A stretch of DNA of 64,000 bases from Lachnospiraceae bacterium AC2012. GTDB taxonomy: Bacteria; Bacillota; Clostridia; Lachnospirales; Lachnospiraceae. Under the pieces are notes generated by a model. The model was not told the origin of the DNA. It made no database searches and worked only from the letters and a program-made list of their open reading frames with translations. The DNA lies in NCBI GenBank assembly GCA_000702525.1, contig JNIN01000001.1, forward strand, positions 310,001-374,000, given 5' to 3'. Numbering within the stretch: position 1 is the stretch's first letter; each line of letters opens with the position of its first letter. A program made the position numbers and the translations under genes. This document shows, in pieces, positions 16,778 through 25,851 of this stretch.

Positions 16778-16925
16778 CTTATCACCTGCGTTTTCATTTC
16801 TAAGAGTTATATTTCGTCCTATCATTGTGTCATGATGCGATGGAAAATGCAAATCCGCATCTTTACTTATAATTTTAGAAATGCTAGAATGAACTAGATT
16901 AAAGACTTTGTATGGGGGTTATGAA

Positions 16926-17567
16926 GTGACTATGAATGATACAGAGGACAGAGACGTGAGTTTAGAACAGAATTCTATTTCCGGAGAGGATATGCTGCTT
17001 GAGCAGGTCGATGCATTTCGTGAGAAGGCTCGCCAGATTCAGGCATTAGTGAACGCAAAAGAGAGAAAAGTAAAAGAATTAGAAGCCATGGTTCGCGCCA
17101 AGGAAGATCAGAATGCACGCCTTCAGGCCAGCTTGGAAGAGAAGCAGAAAGAAGCGGATAGCATCGTTGCTGATGTGAACGTCCAGGTGGATCGCCTTCT
17201 GTCTGATGTTAAGATGAACATGGCAAATCTCGAGGGACAGATTAAGCAGCAGATTCGTAATAATGAAGGTGCTGCGGCTGAGCAGTCTCAGGAAGTAAAG
17301 AATACATTAGAGCAGATGTTGAAGGGACTGGATGGTATCAAGGGCGACCTTGGCGACAAGGTGCATGATGAGAATGTGAAAGTCTATCGTAATATTCAGG
17401 ATTTGATGAAGGAGATGGATCGCTCGGAAGACCAGGAAGAGAAGAGCACTCTTCTGGAGCGCAAGGTTTCCACACTTCATACGCAGAATATTATTCTTAC
17501 GATTTTCAGTATGTTTAATATGGCATTAACAGCAGTCGTTATTTTAGTTCTGCTTGGAATTATTTAA
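16926..17567 (+). CDS. Coiled-coil protein with C-terminal membrane anchor
   Basis: No named family recognised. From the GTG at 16926 the product is 213 residues; GGGGG seven bases upstream favours GTG, with ATG 16932 as alternative. Residues from about 20 to 180 are rich in Glu, Lys, Gln and Arg in heptad-like order, such as KERKVKELEAMVRAKEDQNA, predicting a long coiled coil. The last 25 residues are one apolar segment (LTIFSMFNMALTAVVILVLL). This is a tail-anchored topology with the rod in the cytoplasm. A scaffolding role is plausible but unproven. A terminator follows. Confidence 0.75.
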   Translation: MTMNDTEDRDVSLEQNSISGEDMLLEQVDAFREKARQIQALVNAKERKVKELEAMVRAKEDQNARLQASLEEKQKEADSIVADVNVQVDRLLSDVKMNMANLEGQIKQQIRNNEGAAAEQSQEVKNTLEQMLKGLDGIKGDLGDKVHDENVKVYRNIQDLMKEMDRSEDQEEKSTLLERKVSTLHTQNIILTIFSMFNMALTAVVILVLLGII

Positions 17568-17600
17568 TTTGACAAGAAGTTTGTATAGACCGAAATGTAT

Positions 17601-17641
17601 GACCCTCTCAAGGCGGACAGATTCGCCTTGGGGGTCTTTTT
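17601..17641 (+). terminator. Intrinsic terminator after the coiled-coil gene
   Basis: GACCC..CAAGGCG pairs with CGCCTTG..GGGTC around an eight-base loop, followed by five T. Confidence 0.85.
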
Positions 17642-17725
17642 GTCTGTGGGAAAGAACTTTTGTTAGAATTGCTTTGATAGTATAATTAATTTAAAATTTA
17701 GGTGGTTTGTGAAGTGAGGCAGGTT

Positions 17726-19381
17726 ATGGAGAATAAGAACAATCAAGTGGTATGGGTTATTGGTCATAGAAATCCGGATACAGACAGTATCTGTGCGGCG
17801 ATTACCTATGCAAATCTGAAGAATCAGATTGAGCCGGGGAACTTTATCCCGAAGAAGGCGGGTTCTCTGAGTGAAGAGACAAAGTACGTTCTGGAGCGTT
17901 TTGGTGTAGAAGAACCGGAGACGGTTCTAAACGTGGGTACACAGCTGAAGGATATTGATTTTAGACGTACCGATGGTGTCAGCAGTCACATTTCCTTGAA
18001 GAAGGCCTGGGAGCTGATGAAGACGGAAGATGTTGTTACACTTCCGATTGTCGGTGTAAACAATAGACTCGAGGGCCTGATTGTAAATGGTGATATCGCA
18101 TACTCTTACATGGATATTTACGACAACCAGATTATGTCGAGAGCGCGTACACAGTATCGTAATATCATTGAGACGATCAATGGTCATCTCTTAACAGGAA
18201 ATGAGCACGCCTACTTCGTGAAGGGGCGTGTTGTTATCGCATCTGGTGCCTGCAGTATCCGAAAGGAGATTGCAGAGGACGATCTCGTTATCCTCGGGGA
18301 TGTAAAGGAACGTCAGCTCGTTGCCTTGGAACAGAATCCAAGCTGTATGATTGTATCCGGTGTTCGTACCGTAGATCAGGAAGTCATTGATCGTGCGGCA
18401 GCCATTGAATGTATCCTGATTGCAACAGAATACGATACCTTTACGGTTGCGCGTATGGTGCATCAGAGTATTCCAATCAAGGCGTTTATGTCAAAAGAGA
18501 AACTGGTGACATTTGATATTGACGATTATATCGATGATGTACAGGAAGTGGTTTCTAAGATTCGTCATCGAGATTTTCCTGTATTGGATCAGGAGAGACA
18601 TTATATCGGTATGTTCTCCCGTAGAAATCTGTTGAATACGAAGAAAAAGAAAGTAATCTTAGTCGATCATAATGAGAAGAGTCAGGCAGTAGAGGGAATT
18701 GATGAGGCGGAAATCCTTGAGATTATCGATCATCATAGAATTGGTTCCCTGGAGACCATTCAGCCAATCTTCTTTAGAAATCAGCCGCTGGGATGTTCTT
18801 CTACCATTATTTATCAGATGTATCGAGAGAAGGGTGTGGAAGTTACACCTAAGATTGCGGGATTGTTGTTGTCTGCTATTCTTTCTGACACTTTGATGTT
18901 TAAGTCACCAACCTGTACGGCGGTCGATGTTCGTGTCGGTAAAGAACTTGCGGAAATCGCAGAAGTGGATTATAAGGAACTTGCGATGTCGATGTTTGAA
19001 GCTGGTTCTAATTTCAAGGATCGTACAATCGAGGAAATCTTCTATCAGGACTTCAAGACATTCGCTGCAGAATCTATGACCTTTGGTGTGTCTCAGGTCA
19101 GCGCAGTCAGTGAGAATCAGTTAAAGAAGATTCGTGATGACCTTCAGGATTATCTGAATCAAGTGATGGTAGATAAGAATCTGGATATGGTATTCGTTAT
19201 GCTTACGAATATTCTGGATCAGCGTTCTGAGGTGATTTTTGCCGGCCAGAAGGCGGAGAATGTTATGCGTATGGCATTCCCAGGCAAGGAAGAGCGCGAA
19301 GGCCTCTATGGACTTGCTGGTGTCGTTTCCAGAAAGAAACAGATGATTCCAAAGATTATCGAGGGCATTCAGCAATTATAA
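17726..19381 (+). CDS. Mn-dependent inorganic pyrophosphatase with CBS-DRTGG insert
   Basis: 551 residues from ATG 17726 (GAGGCAGG lies six bases before; an upstream GTG is weaker). The family II DHH signature is complete: HRNPDTDS at 14-21, a DHN near 314 and DHH near 335. About 235 residues between the first motif and the DHN form an inserted pair of CBS domains (TEDVVTLPIVG near 105, DFPVLDQERHYIGMF near 290) flanking a DRTGG-like domain. In relatives this insert makes hydrolysis of pyrophosphate responsive to AMP, ADP or diadenosine polyphosphates. Length fits the CBS-containing class. Cytoplasmic. Nucleotide regulation here is inferred from the domains. Confidence 0.93.
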   Translation: MENKNNQVVWVIGHRNPDTDSICAAITYANLKNQIEPGNFIPKKAGSLSEETKYVLERFGVEEPETVLNVGTQLKDIDFRRTDGVSSHISLKKAWELMKTEDVVTLPIVGVNNRLEGLIVNGDIAYSYMDIYDNQIMSRARTQYRNIIETINGHLLTGNEHAYFVKGRVVIASGACSIRKEIAEDDLVILGDVKERQLVALEQNPSCMIVSGVRTVDQEVIDRAAAIECILIATEYDTFTVARMVHQSIPIKAFMSKEKLVTFDIDDYIDDVQEVVSKIRHRDFPVLDQERHYIGMFSRRNLLNTKKKKVILVDHNEKSQAVEGIDEAEILEIIDHHRIGSLETIQPIFFRNQPLGCSSTIIYQMYREKGVEVTPKIAGLLLSAILSDTLMFKSPTCTAVDVRVGKELAEIAEVDYKELAMSMFEAGSNFKDRTIEEIFYQDFKTFAAESMTFGVSQVSAVSENQLKKIRDDLQDYLNQVMVDKNLDMVFVMLTNILDQRSEVIFAGQKAENVMRMAFPGKEEREGLYGLAGVVSRKKQMIPKIIEGIQQL

Positions 19382-19400
19382 GAGAAAAAGTGAGTAGTAC

Positions 19401-20054
19401 ATGAGTAAAATAGAGTGGAAACCTGGAAATATGGTTTATCCGATACCGGCAGTGATGGTATCGGTGCGTGATAAAGAGGGAAAGGACAATATTCTGACGG
19501 TAGCATGGGTGGGAACGGTTTGTACCAATCCACCGATGGTGTCGATTTCCGTACGACCAGAGAGATATTCCTATAAGGCACTGGAAGAGACGGGCGAATT
19601 TGTGATTAATCTTACGACCGAGGAATTGGCCTATGCGACGGATTTCTGTGGTGTCAGATCGGGAAGAGACTATGATAAATTCAAGGAGTGTCATCTGACA
19701 AAAGAAGAGGGAAGCCATGTGGCGGTATCGATGATTAAAGAATCCCCAGTGAATATCGAATGTAAAGTGCGTGAGGCGCATAAGTATGGAAGCCATACGA
19801 TGTTTACCGCCGATGTTTTGGCCGTGCATGTGGATGATGCCTACATGAATGAGAATGGTAAATTCTGTTTAGAAAATGCAAATCCTATTGTATATTCCCA
19901 TGGAACCTATTTTACGGTGGGTGAGGAACTTGGAACCTTCGGCTATTCTGTGAAGAAGGTTACGAAAGAAAAAACAGCTACTGCGAAAACTTCGGATCGT
20001 ATAGGGAAAGAACGCACAAAACCGCGCTGGAAGAAGAGTCGTAAGAAGAAGTAG
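19401..20054 (+). CDS. Flavin reductase-like FMN-binding protein
   Basis: 217 residues of the flavoredoxin/flavin-reductase split-barrel family: NMVYPIPAVMVSV, then DNILTVAWVGTVCTNPPMVSI, the FMN-binding strand pair, and YSYKALEETGEFVINL. The last 25 residues are highly basic (RTKPRWKKSRKKK), beyond the usual domain end, perhaps binding nucleic acid or membrane. It follows the pyrophosphatase by 19 bases and is probably co-transcribed. Members pass electrons in anaerobes; the partner is not evident. Only the extra tail is unusual. Confidence 0.88.
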   Translation: MSKIEWKPGNMVYPIPAVMVSVRDKEGKDNILTVAWVGTVCTNPPMVSISVRPERYSYKALEETGEFVINLTTEELAYATDFCGVRSGRDYDKFKECHLTKEEGSHVAVSMIKESPVNIECKVREAHKYGSHTMFTADVLAVHVDDAYMNENGKFCLENANPIVYSHGTYFTVGEELGTFGYSVKKVTKEKTATAKTSDRIGKERTKPRWKKSRKKK

Positions 20055-20106
20055 GATTTTTTAAAACAATAAACGTTGGAGAAGAGTAAATTTTCTGAAA
20101 ATTTTA

Positions 20107-20135
20107 TTGTTTACATGCAATTATCTAGCTATAAT
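20107..20135 (+). promoter_or_regulatory. Promoter of the FIST-GGDEF gene
   Basis: TTGTTT, 17 bases, perfect TATAAT, 67 bases before the start codon. Confidence 0.6.
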
Positions 20136-20201
20136 AATCGTATAGTTGTATATAGAATATGACAGAAGTATTTTAGTATATAGTATAAAGGGGAATGAGT
20201 T

Positions 20202-21968
20202 ATGAAACAGTATCGCTATATTCTAAATCGGCAATTATCTTTAGAAGGAATGATCCAGGAAATCCGGGAATTACCGGAATATAAAGCAGGGTTAAAAGCG
20301 TTCCTTCAAATCGTGGAACCGAATTGTCTTCCGGAACCGATTCAAAAACATTTGAATAAATTGCATGATGGATTGCCGGGAGTTCGTATTATTGGCATGA
20401 CAAGTCATGGGGCTCTGAGCAGAGAGACGCATTCGATTCGATTTGTCGTATGCTCTATTTTGTTTTTTGAAAAGAGTACGTTTGAAATTGATGTCTTTAA
20501 TTGTCATGGTATGACTCCATTAGAAGCTGGTAAAGGATTTAAATTTGCTTTAAGAGAATATAAATCTCCAAAGGCTGTTCTTATGATGTCTTCGGATTTT
20601 AGTCTTTGTCCGGAACCATTTATTGATTGTATCAATGAATTTGATCATGAATTGATTGCCTTTGGTGCATTGGCTGGTACGAATCAGATGGGTGACGATA
20701 AGTCTCTGATTTTTGTAGATAATCAGATTTATAATCGGGCGATTTTAGCCGTTACATTATGTGGTGATGATTTGCATTTTGCCTGCGATTATAATCTCGG
20801 TTTCCGTTCTTTGGGTAAGGAACTGGTGGTTACGAAATCGGATGATGTGGGTGTTGTTTATGAGATTGACAATAAGCCGGCATTTGAGATTTATGGCGAT
20901 CATTTGGGAATTGAGCGAAATGAATATTTCTTTGAGAATACGAGTTCGTTCCCGTTTATGCTGAGACAGAACGGCCATTATCTGGCGCGTGTGGCACTGG
21001 ATTATAGAAAAGAAGACGGAGCGCTGGAATTTGCAAGCCAGATTCCGGTAGGCAGTACCGTCAGCCTTGGGTATGCGACAAGTCAGTATCTACTAGAAGA
21101 ATCTTATTATAACGCGCGGAGGATGTTTGGATTTCATCCGGAAGCGATTATGATTTATGTCTGTATGAGTCGTCGTATGCTGATGGGCGATGACCTCGCG
21201 GAATTGGAATTTGATTTTTATGAGAATGTCAATCCGAATGCAACCTGGGCACATGGCTATGGTGAGATTTTACATGCGCATGGCCTGCGAGGCTTTTTAA
21301 ATGCATCTTTGGTTGCAGTGGGAATCCGTGAGGGTGAAGTGTCCGAGGAAGAGAAGAAAAAGAAATATAAAGAAGTGGATATACCGAAAGAGTATTTCGT
21401 AGGTTATCGTCCGCTTTCCGAGCGATTGGTTCGTTTCCTGGAATCTACGACATCGGATTTACGAAGCGCTGTAGATCAGCTGTTTCGTGTTGCAAGCATG
21501 GATGAGTTGACGCAGATTTACAATCGACGTGCCCTGAATCATTTCATGCAGCAACAGATTGATAGCTTTGGATCGGAAGGCCAGATTATGGTGCTTCTCG
21601 TTGATATTGATCACTTTAAACATGTGAATGATACCTATGGACATGATGTAGGGGATATGATTCTTCGTGAAGGTGTGGACCGTGTGAAGAGCTTTGTTAC
21701 ACAGAAGGATATCATTGGTCGCTGGGGTGGAGAGGAATTTATTATGATTTCTCCATATTCTAGTAAAGAGAAAGCGATAGAGGTGGCGGAATTGATACGA
21801 AGCAAGGTTGAGGAACTTGATTTTGAGGTCGCTGGCCATATTACATTAAGTGGTGGTGTGACGATTCTTCGTAGGGATGATACAGTAGATTCCGTCTTTA
21901 AACGTGTGGATGATGCGCTTTATGAAGCAAAAGAGACGGGGCGCAACAAGATGGTATTTAAAGACTAG
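20202..21968 (+). CDS. FIST sensor domain-diguanylate cyclase
   Basis: 588 residues. The first about 370 match FIST-N and FIST-C, a sensory module thought to bind small ligands such as amino acids (GMTSHGALSRETH near 66, LIAFGALAGTNQMGDD near 150). The GGDEF domain covers about 420-588, with active-site GGEEF at 509-513 and DELTQIYNRRALN at its start. It should make cyclic di-GMP from two GTP. The inhibitory I-site R-x-x-D is replaced by T-Q-K-D (500-503), so product inhibition through that site is unlikely. No membrane segment: a cytoplasmic sensor. Monocistronic with its own promoter and terminator. Confidence 0.93.
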   Translation: MKQYRYILNRQLSLEGMIQEIRELPEYKAGLKAFLQIVEPNCLPEPIQKHLNKLHDGLPGVRIIGMTSHGALSRETHSIRFVVCSILFFEKSTFEIDVFNCHGMTPLEAGKGFKFALREYKSPKAVLMMSSDFSLCPEPFIDCINEFDHELIAFGALAGTNQMGDDKSLIFVDNQIYNRAILAVTLCGDDLHFACDYNLGFRSLGKELVVTKSDDVGVVYEIDNKPAFEIYGDHLGIERNEYFFENTSSFPFMLRQNGHYLARVALDYRKEDGALEFASQIPVGSTVSLGYATSQYLLEESYYNARRMFGFHPEAIMIYVCMSRRMLMGDDLAELEFDFYENVNPNATWAHGYGEILHAHGLRGFLNASLVAVGIREGEVSEEEKKKKYKEVDIPKEYFVGYRPLSERLVRFLESTTSDLRSAVDQLFRVASMDELTQIYNRRALNHFMQQQIDSFGSEGQIMVLLVDIDHFKHVNDTYGHDVGDMILREGVDRVKSFVTQKDIIGRWGGEEFIMISPYSSKEKAIEVAELIRSKVEELDFEVAGHITLSGGVTILRRDDTVDSVFKRVDDALYEAKETGRNKMVFKD

Positions 21969-22005
21969 TGCAGATGGACAGAAAACTTGATAAATGAAGA
22001 TAGAA

Positions 22006-22042
22006 AGAAAGGCGGTGCTTCGTATGGAAGCATCGCCTTTCT
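22006..22042. terminator. Bidirectional terminator between GGDEF and DUF4364 genes
   Basis: AGAAAGGCGGTGCTTC pairs with GAAGCATCGCCTTTCT (one G-T wobble) around a short loop between two converging genes. Confidence 0.75.
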
Positions 22043-22060
22043 GTACGTGACGTAGTACGA

Positions 22061-22576
22061 TTATTGCACTAACTGATCTAAGATGGTCATATAGACATCT
22101 TCGTATTTTACTTTCCAATTGTAGCAGATCGCTTCGGCCTGCTCCTTGGTATCGACATGAAGATTCAAGGAGAGAATCTCAAGAGTTCCTTCCTGCGCCT
22201 TACAATTCACGAGGAATCCGCCGCCGGTGGCGCGGTAGTAGTCCGCAGTGATGGAGTTTTTCGCTTTGATTTCCATCTTGTTTTCGCGGAAATACGTATC
22301 GATATCCTGGAGAATTCCGTCGGTAATCTTATCCTTGAAGAGGTCTAAGGTGTGCTGACCTTCACTGGTAATCGTGTACTGTGTGCTGTTGTGTGAAGTA
22401 TCGGATTCAATCATCTTATTTTCTTCCAGGTTATGGATGATTTCCTGCGCGCGGAACCAGTCGATATAATTCGCGGTCAGGAAGAAGTCTGTAATCTGAC
22501 TGTTGGTCAGAGGGAAATCCACCTTGGATAATAATTCGAGTGTTGTAATCTTATATAATAAATCTAATTCTGCCAA
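22061..22576 (-). CDS. DUF4364 family protein
   Basis: 171 residues, matching the Clostridia-specific DUF4364 family in length and in its opening LLYKITTLELLSKVDFPLTN. The N-terminal 90 residues look like a winged helix (ITDFFLTANYIDWFRAQEII, then an ITSEGQHTLDLF wing), and the C-terminal half is a beta-rich domain. This suggests a DNA-binding regulator, but no target is known. The start is TTG at 22576, preceded by AAAGGATTCTAAGA. It lies 15 bases downstream of the malic enzyme gene on the same strand, so both are likely one transcript. Confidence 0.85.
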   Translation of the reverse strand: MAELDLLYKITTLELLSKVDFPLTNSQITDFFLTANYIDWFRAQEIIHNLEENKMIESDTSHNSTQYTITSEGQHTLDLFKDKITDGILQDIDTYFRENKMEIKAKNSITADYYRATGGGFLVNCKAQEGTLEILSLNLHVDTKEQAEAICYNWKVKYEDVYMTILDQLVQ

Positions 22577-22591
22577 ATCTTAGAATCCTTT

Positions 22592-23743
22592 CTATTTGAT
22601 ATGATCTCTTACCGCTTTTGCTACCACATCGGAAACGCGTGGGTCGAAAGCTTCTGGAAGAATAAAGTCATCGGACAATTGTTCTTCTGGAACAAGGTCT
22701 GCAAGTGCAGTTGCGGCCGCGAGTTTCATTTCTTCCGTAATCTCTTTGGCGTGTCCCTCGAGGGCACCCTTGAAGATTCCTGGAAATGCTACGACGTTAT
22801 TTACCTGATTTGGGAAATCGGAACGCCCGGTTCCAATGACTCTTGCGCCAGCCTCCTTCGCGAGGTCAGGCATGATTTCCGGTGTTGGATTTGCCATGGC
22901 AAAGAGGATTGCATCTTTGTTCATGGATTGTACCATTTCTTTTGTGACAATGCCAGGTGCGGAAACGCCAACGAAGATATCGGCGGATTTCATGGCATCG
23001 GCGAGTGTTCCGGTCTTTCGGTCTAAATTTGTCACCTGTGTCATCTCTTTTTGCATCCAGTTTAAATCCGGATAATCCGGTCCGATGATGCCGAGGCGGT
23101 CGCACATGGTGACATCTTTGAATCCGTAGCGAAGCAGCAATTTTGTGATGGCGATTCCGGCGGAACCGGCACCATTTACGACAACGCGGCAGGTTTCCTT
23201 TTCTTTATGAACAACGCGAAGGGCGTTGATGATACCGGCTAAAACAACGATAGCAGTGCCATGCTGATCGTCGTGGAATACCGGGATATCCAGTTCTTTC
23301 TTTAATCGTTCTTCGATTTCGAAGCAACGGGGAGCGGAGATATCTTCCAGATTGATGCCGCCGAACGTAGGTGCAATGGCTTTTACTGCCTGGATGATTT
23401 CTTCGGTATCTTGTGTTGCGAGTACGATAGGAAATGCATTCACGCCGCCGAATTCCTTGAAGAGTACACATTTCCCTTCCATAACAGGCATAGCGGCTTC
23501 GGGTCCGATATTGCCAAGGCCGAGTACGGCGCTTCCGTCGGATACGACAGCTACCGTATTGGCTTTTAACGTATAGTTGTAAACCTCAGTTTTGTTCTCG
23601 GCGATGATACGGCAGGGAGCGGCAACTCCGGGCGTATAGGCGAGTGCGAGGTCTTCTCTTGTATTTACATGTGACTTCGGAGTGGTTTCGATTTTTCCAT
23701 TCCAATTCCGATGAAGTTCGATTGCTTTTTCGTCGTTTGTCAT
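22592..23743 (-). CDS. NAD(P)-dependent malic enzyme
   Basis: 383 residues, the short bacterial form that converts malate to pyruvate, CO2 and NAD(P)H. Seen: YTPGVAAPC near residue 33, a metal/substrate segment with HDDQHGTA near 157, and the nucleotide-binding VVNGAGSAGIAI near 187. No phosphotransacetylase domain follows. Cofactor preference cannot be settled by eye. AGAGGGGTTAGAA precedes the ATG. It supplies pyruvate, the substrate of the oxidoreductase at 11.5-15 kb, but the two are not linked on DNA. The downstream DUF4364 gene may belong to the same unit. Confidence 0.93.
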   Translation of the reverse strand: MTNDEKAIELHRNWNGKIETTPKSHVNTREDLALAYTPGVAAPCRIIAENKTEVYNYTLKANTVAVVSDGSAVLGLGNIGPEAAMPVMEGKCVLFKEFGGVNAFPIVLATQDTEEIIQAVKAIAPTFGGINLEDISAPRCFEIEERLKKELDIPVFHDDQHGTAIVVLAGIINALRVVHKEKETCRVVVNGAGSAGIAITKLLLRYGFKDVTMCDRLGIIGPDYPDLNWMQKEMTQVTNLDRKTGTLADAMKSADIFVGVSAPGIVTKEMVQSMNKDAILFAMANPTPEIMPDLAKEAGARVIGTGRSDFPNQVNNVVAFPGIFKGALEGHAKEITEEMKLAAATALADLVPEEQLSDDFILPEAFDPRVSDVVAKAVRDHIK

Positions 23744-23940
23744 TTCTAACCCCTCTTTCTATAACCTTATCCTTATGTGGTAATCACACTGTTGTATATC
23801 TTATCATAGGAAAAAGGTCTTTTCAATTGAGCATCGATGGGTTATAATAGCAAAGACAAATCACTAGTCGGTTTCGACAATATTTCCAACAAGATTAGTA
23901 CATAATTGTATAAAGTTTATTTAATAGAGAGGCGCGTATC

Positions 23941-25425
23941 ATGGAAAACATGAAAGCAAAGTATGAATCTCTGTCAGCTGCAGTGTTAAAAGAATTAGCA
24001 AAAACACGTGGTATTAAAGGGATTTCAAAATTGAAAAAAGGTGAGCTGGTAGAAGCGATGTTAAAGCAGGATGAAATTGATGCTGCAAATACAACGCAGG
24101 AACAGAGCACTGAGAAAACAGAGAAAACAGCGAAGTCTGAAAAGACGAATCAGGCAGAGCAGGGCGAAAAGCCGGTAAGAGCGAGACGTACAACAAGAAC
24201 GGACCGCACAGAGAAGACAGACCGCACAGAGAGAACAGACCGTGCAGAGAAGACGGAACGTACGGAAGAACGTGAAGAGAAGAAAGTGCCACATTATGAT
24301 GATGCAAAGACAGTCAGTGGTATCTTAGAAGTACTTTCCGATGGTTATGGTTTCATCCGTAGTGAGAATTATCTCCCTGGTGAAAATGATGTCTATGTAT
24401 CTCCTTCACAGATTCGTAAATTCAATCTGAAGACGGGAGATATCATCACAGGTAAGACCAGAAAGAATAATCCAAATGATAAATTTGGTGCCCTTCTTTT
24501 CATTGAAAATATCAATGGATATGATCCGGAAGAAGCTGCCAAGAGACAGAATTTCGAGGATCTGACTCCGGTATTCCCAAATGAAAGAATCGTATTAGAG
24601 CATAAGAACAGCTCTGTTGCGATGCGTATTGTGGATCTTCTTTCTCCGATTGGTAAGGGACAGAGAGGTATGATTGTATCCCAGCCAAAGGCCGGTAAGA
24701 CAACTCTTCTGAAGGAAGTGGCAAAGTCTGTGAAGGAATCGAATCCAGAGATGCATCTGATCATTCTCTTAATTGATGAAAGACCGGAAGAAGTTACAGA
24801 TATGAAGGAAGCGATTGAAGGCGACAATGTGGAAGTAATCTATTCAACATTCGATGAACTTCCAGAACATCATAAGAGAGTTTCTGAGATGGTAATTGAG
24901 AGAGCAAAGCGACTGGTTGAGCATAAGAAGGATGTTATGATTCTTCTCGATAGTATTACAAGACTTGCAAGAGCATATAACCTTACCGTTCCACCATCAG
25001 GACGTACGTTATCCGGTGGTTTAGATCCAGCAGCGCTTCATATGCCAAAGAGATTTTTCGGTGCAGCTAGAAATATGCGTGAAGGCGGATCTCTTACCAT
25101 CCTTGCAACAGCATTGGTAGATACCGGAAGTAAGATGGATGACGTTGTCTTTGAAGAATTCAAGGGTACGGGTAACATGGAATTAGTATTGGATCGTAAG
25201 TTATCCGAGAAGCGTGTATTCCCTGCGATTGATTTATCGAAATCAAGCACCAGAAGAGATGATTTACTTCTTACACCGAAGGAAATGGAAGCGATGGACA
25301 TCGTTCGAAAGGGACTTACAGGAATGCGAAAAGACGATGCAACCGAATCGATTCTAAACCTGTTTACACATACGCAGGATAACAATGAATTCGTGCATCG
25401 TGTCATTCAGAGACGTGTAATTTAA
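23941..25425 (+). CDS. rho: Transcription termination factor Rho
   Basis: 494 residues. Domains: Rho N-terminal helix bundle (about 8-42, ending GELVEAML), a low-complexity linker (about 45-118) full of T-E-K and R-T-D-R-T-E repeats, the cold-shock RNA-binding domain (about 120-195), and the RecA-type ATPase with Walker A PKAGKTTLLKE near 248 and LIDERPEEVTDM near 280. It is a hexameric helicase that ends transcription at C-rich RNA. The charged linker is longer than in classical Rho, similar to N-terminal insertions in other bacteria. TATAAT at 23843 probably marks its promoter. Divergent from the malic enzyme gene. Confidence 0.97.
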   Translation: MENMKAKYESLSAAVLKELAKTRGIKGISKLKKGELVEAMLKQDEIDAANTTQEQSTEKTEKTAKSEKTNQAEQGEKPVRARRTTRTDRTEKTDRTERTDRAEKTERTEEREEKKVPHYDDAKTVSGILEVLSDGYGFIRSENYLPGENDVYVSPSQIRKFNLKTGDIITGKTRKNNPNDKFGALLFIENINGYDPEEAAKRQNFEDLTPVFPNERIVLEHKNSSVAMRIVDLLSPIGKGQRGMIVSQPKAGKTTLLKEVAKSVKESNPEMHLIILLIDERPEEVTDMKEAIEGDNVEVIYSTFDELPEHHKRVSEMVIERAKRLVEHKKDVMILLDSITRLARAYNLTVPPSGRTLSGGLDPAALHMPKRFFGAARNMREGGSLTILATALVDTGSKMDDVVFEEFKGTGNMELVLDRKLSEKRVFPAIDLSKSSTRRDDLLLTPKEMEAMDIVRKGLTGMRKDDATESILNLFTHTQDNNEFVHRVIQRRVI

Positions 25426-25445
25426 TATATAATATGGAAAAACTA

Positions 25446-25474
25446 TTGCATAAATTCGGATGACATGCTACAAT
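25446..25474 (+). promoter_or_regulatory. Promoter of rpmE
   Basis: TTGCAT, 17 bases, TGC-TACAAT with extended -10. The leader that follows is about 85 bases long and contains a small hairpin CCAC-GGAA-GTGG (about 25512-25523), which could be part of an L31-type leader. Confidence 0.6.
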
Positions 25475-25566
25475 AATGAAGCTGTTTATCGGGATGTAAA
25501 TAGTATCGTGTCCACGGAAGTGGGAACAGACTTTAAAAATATAAGATTATTTGAGAGGTGAAATTC

Positions 25567-25770
25567 ATGAGACAGGGTATCCATCCAGATTATTATCAGG
25601 CTACAGTAACTTGTAACTGCGGAAACACATTTACAACAGGTTCTACACGTGAGAGCATCCACGTAGAAATTTGTTCTAAGTGTCATCCATTCTACACAGG
25701 CCAGCAGAAGGCTAACAAGGCTCGTGGACGTATTGAGCAGTTCAACAAGAAGTACGGTTTCGAAGCATAA
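25567..25770 (+). CDS. rpmE: 50S ribosomal protein L31
   Basis: 67 residues, standard length. It opens [21 protein letters not shown] and has Cys16, Cys18 and a later C-S-K-C pair: the zinc-binding C+ form of L31. The start is ATG 25567 after TTGAGAGGTGAAATTC; an in-frame GTG at 25558 is part of that ribosome binding site. The C-terminal FYTGQQ segment and [10 protein letters not shown] are typical. Located after rho, as in many Firmicutes, but with its own promoter and terminator. A zinc-free paralogue elsewhere is possible. Confidence 0.97.
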   Translation: MRQGIHPDYYQATVTCNCGNTFTTGSTRESIHVEICSKCHPFYTGQQKANKARGRIEQFNKKYGFEA

Positions 25771-25792
25771 TAAGAATCGAATACGACTATGG

Positions 25793-25828
25793 AAGACTGA
25801 GGTTAACAATTTTAATCTCAGTCTTTTT
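25793..25828 (+). terminator. Intrinsic terminator of rpmE
   Basis: AAGACTGAGGTTAA pairs with TTAATCTCAGTCTT (one wobble), followed by TTT. Confidence 0.85.
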
Positions 25829-25851
25829 ATGTATACAGGAGAAGGGCTATT

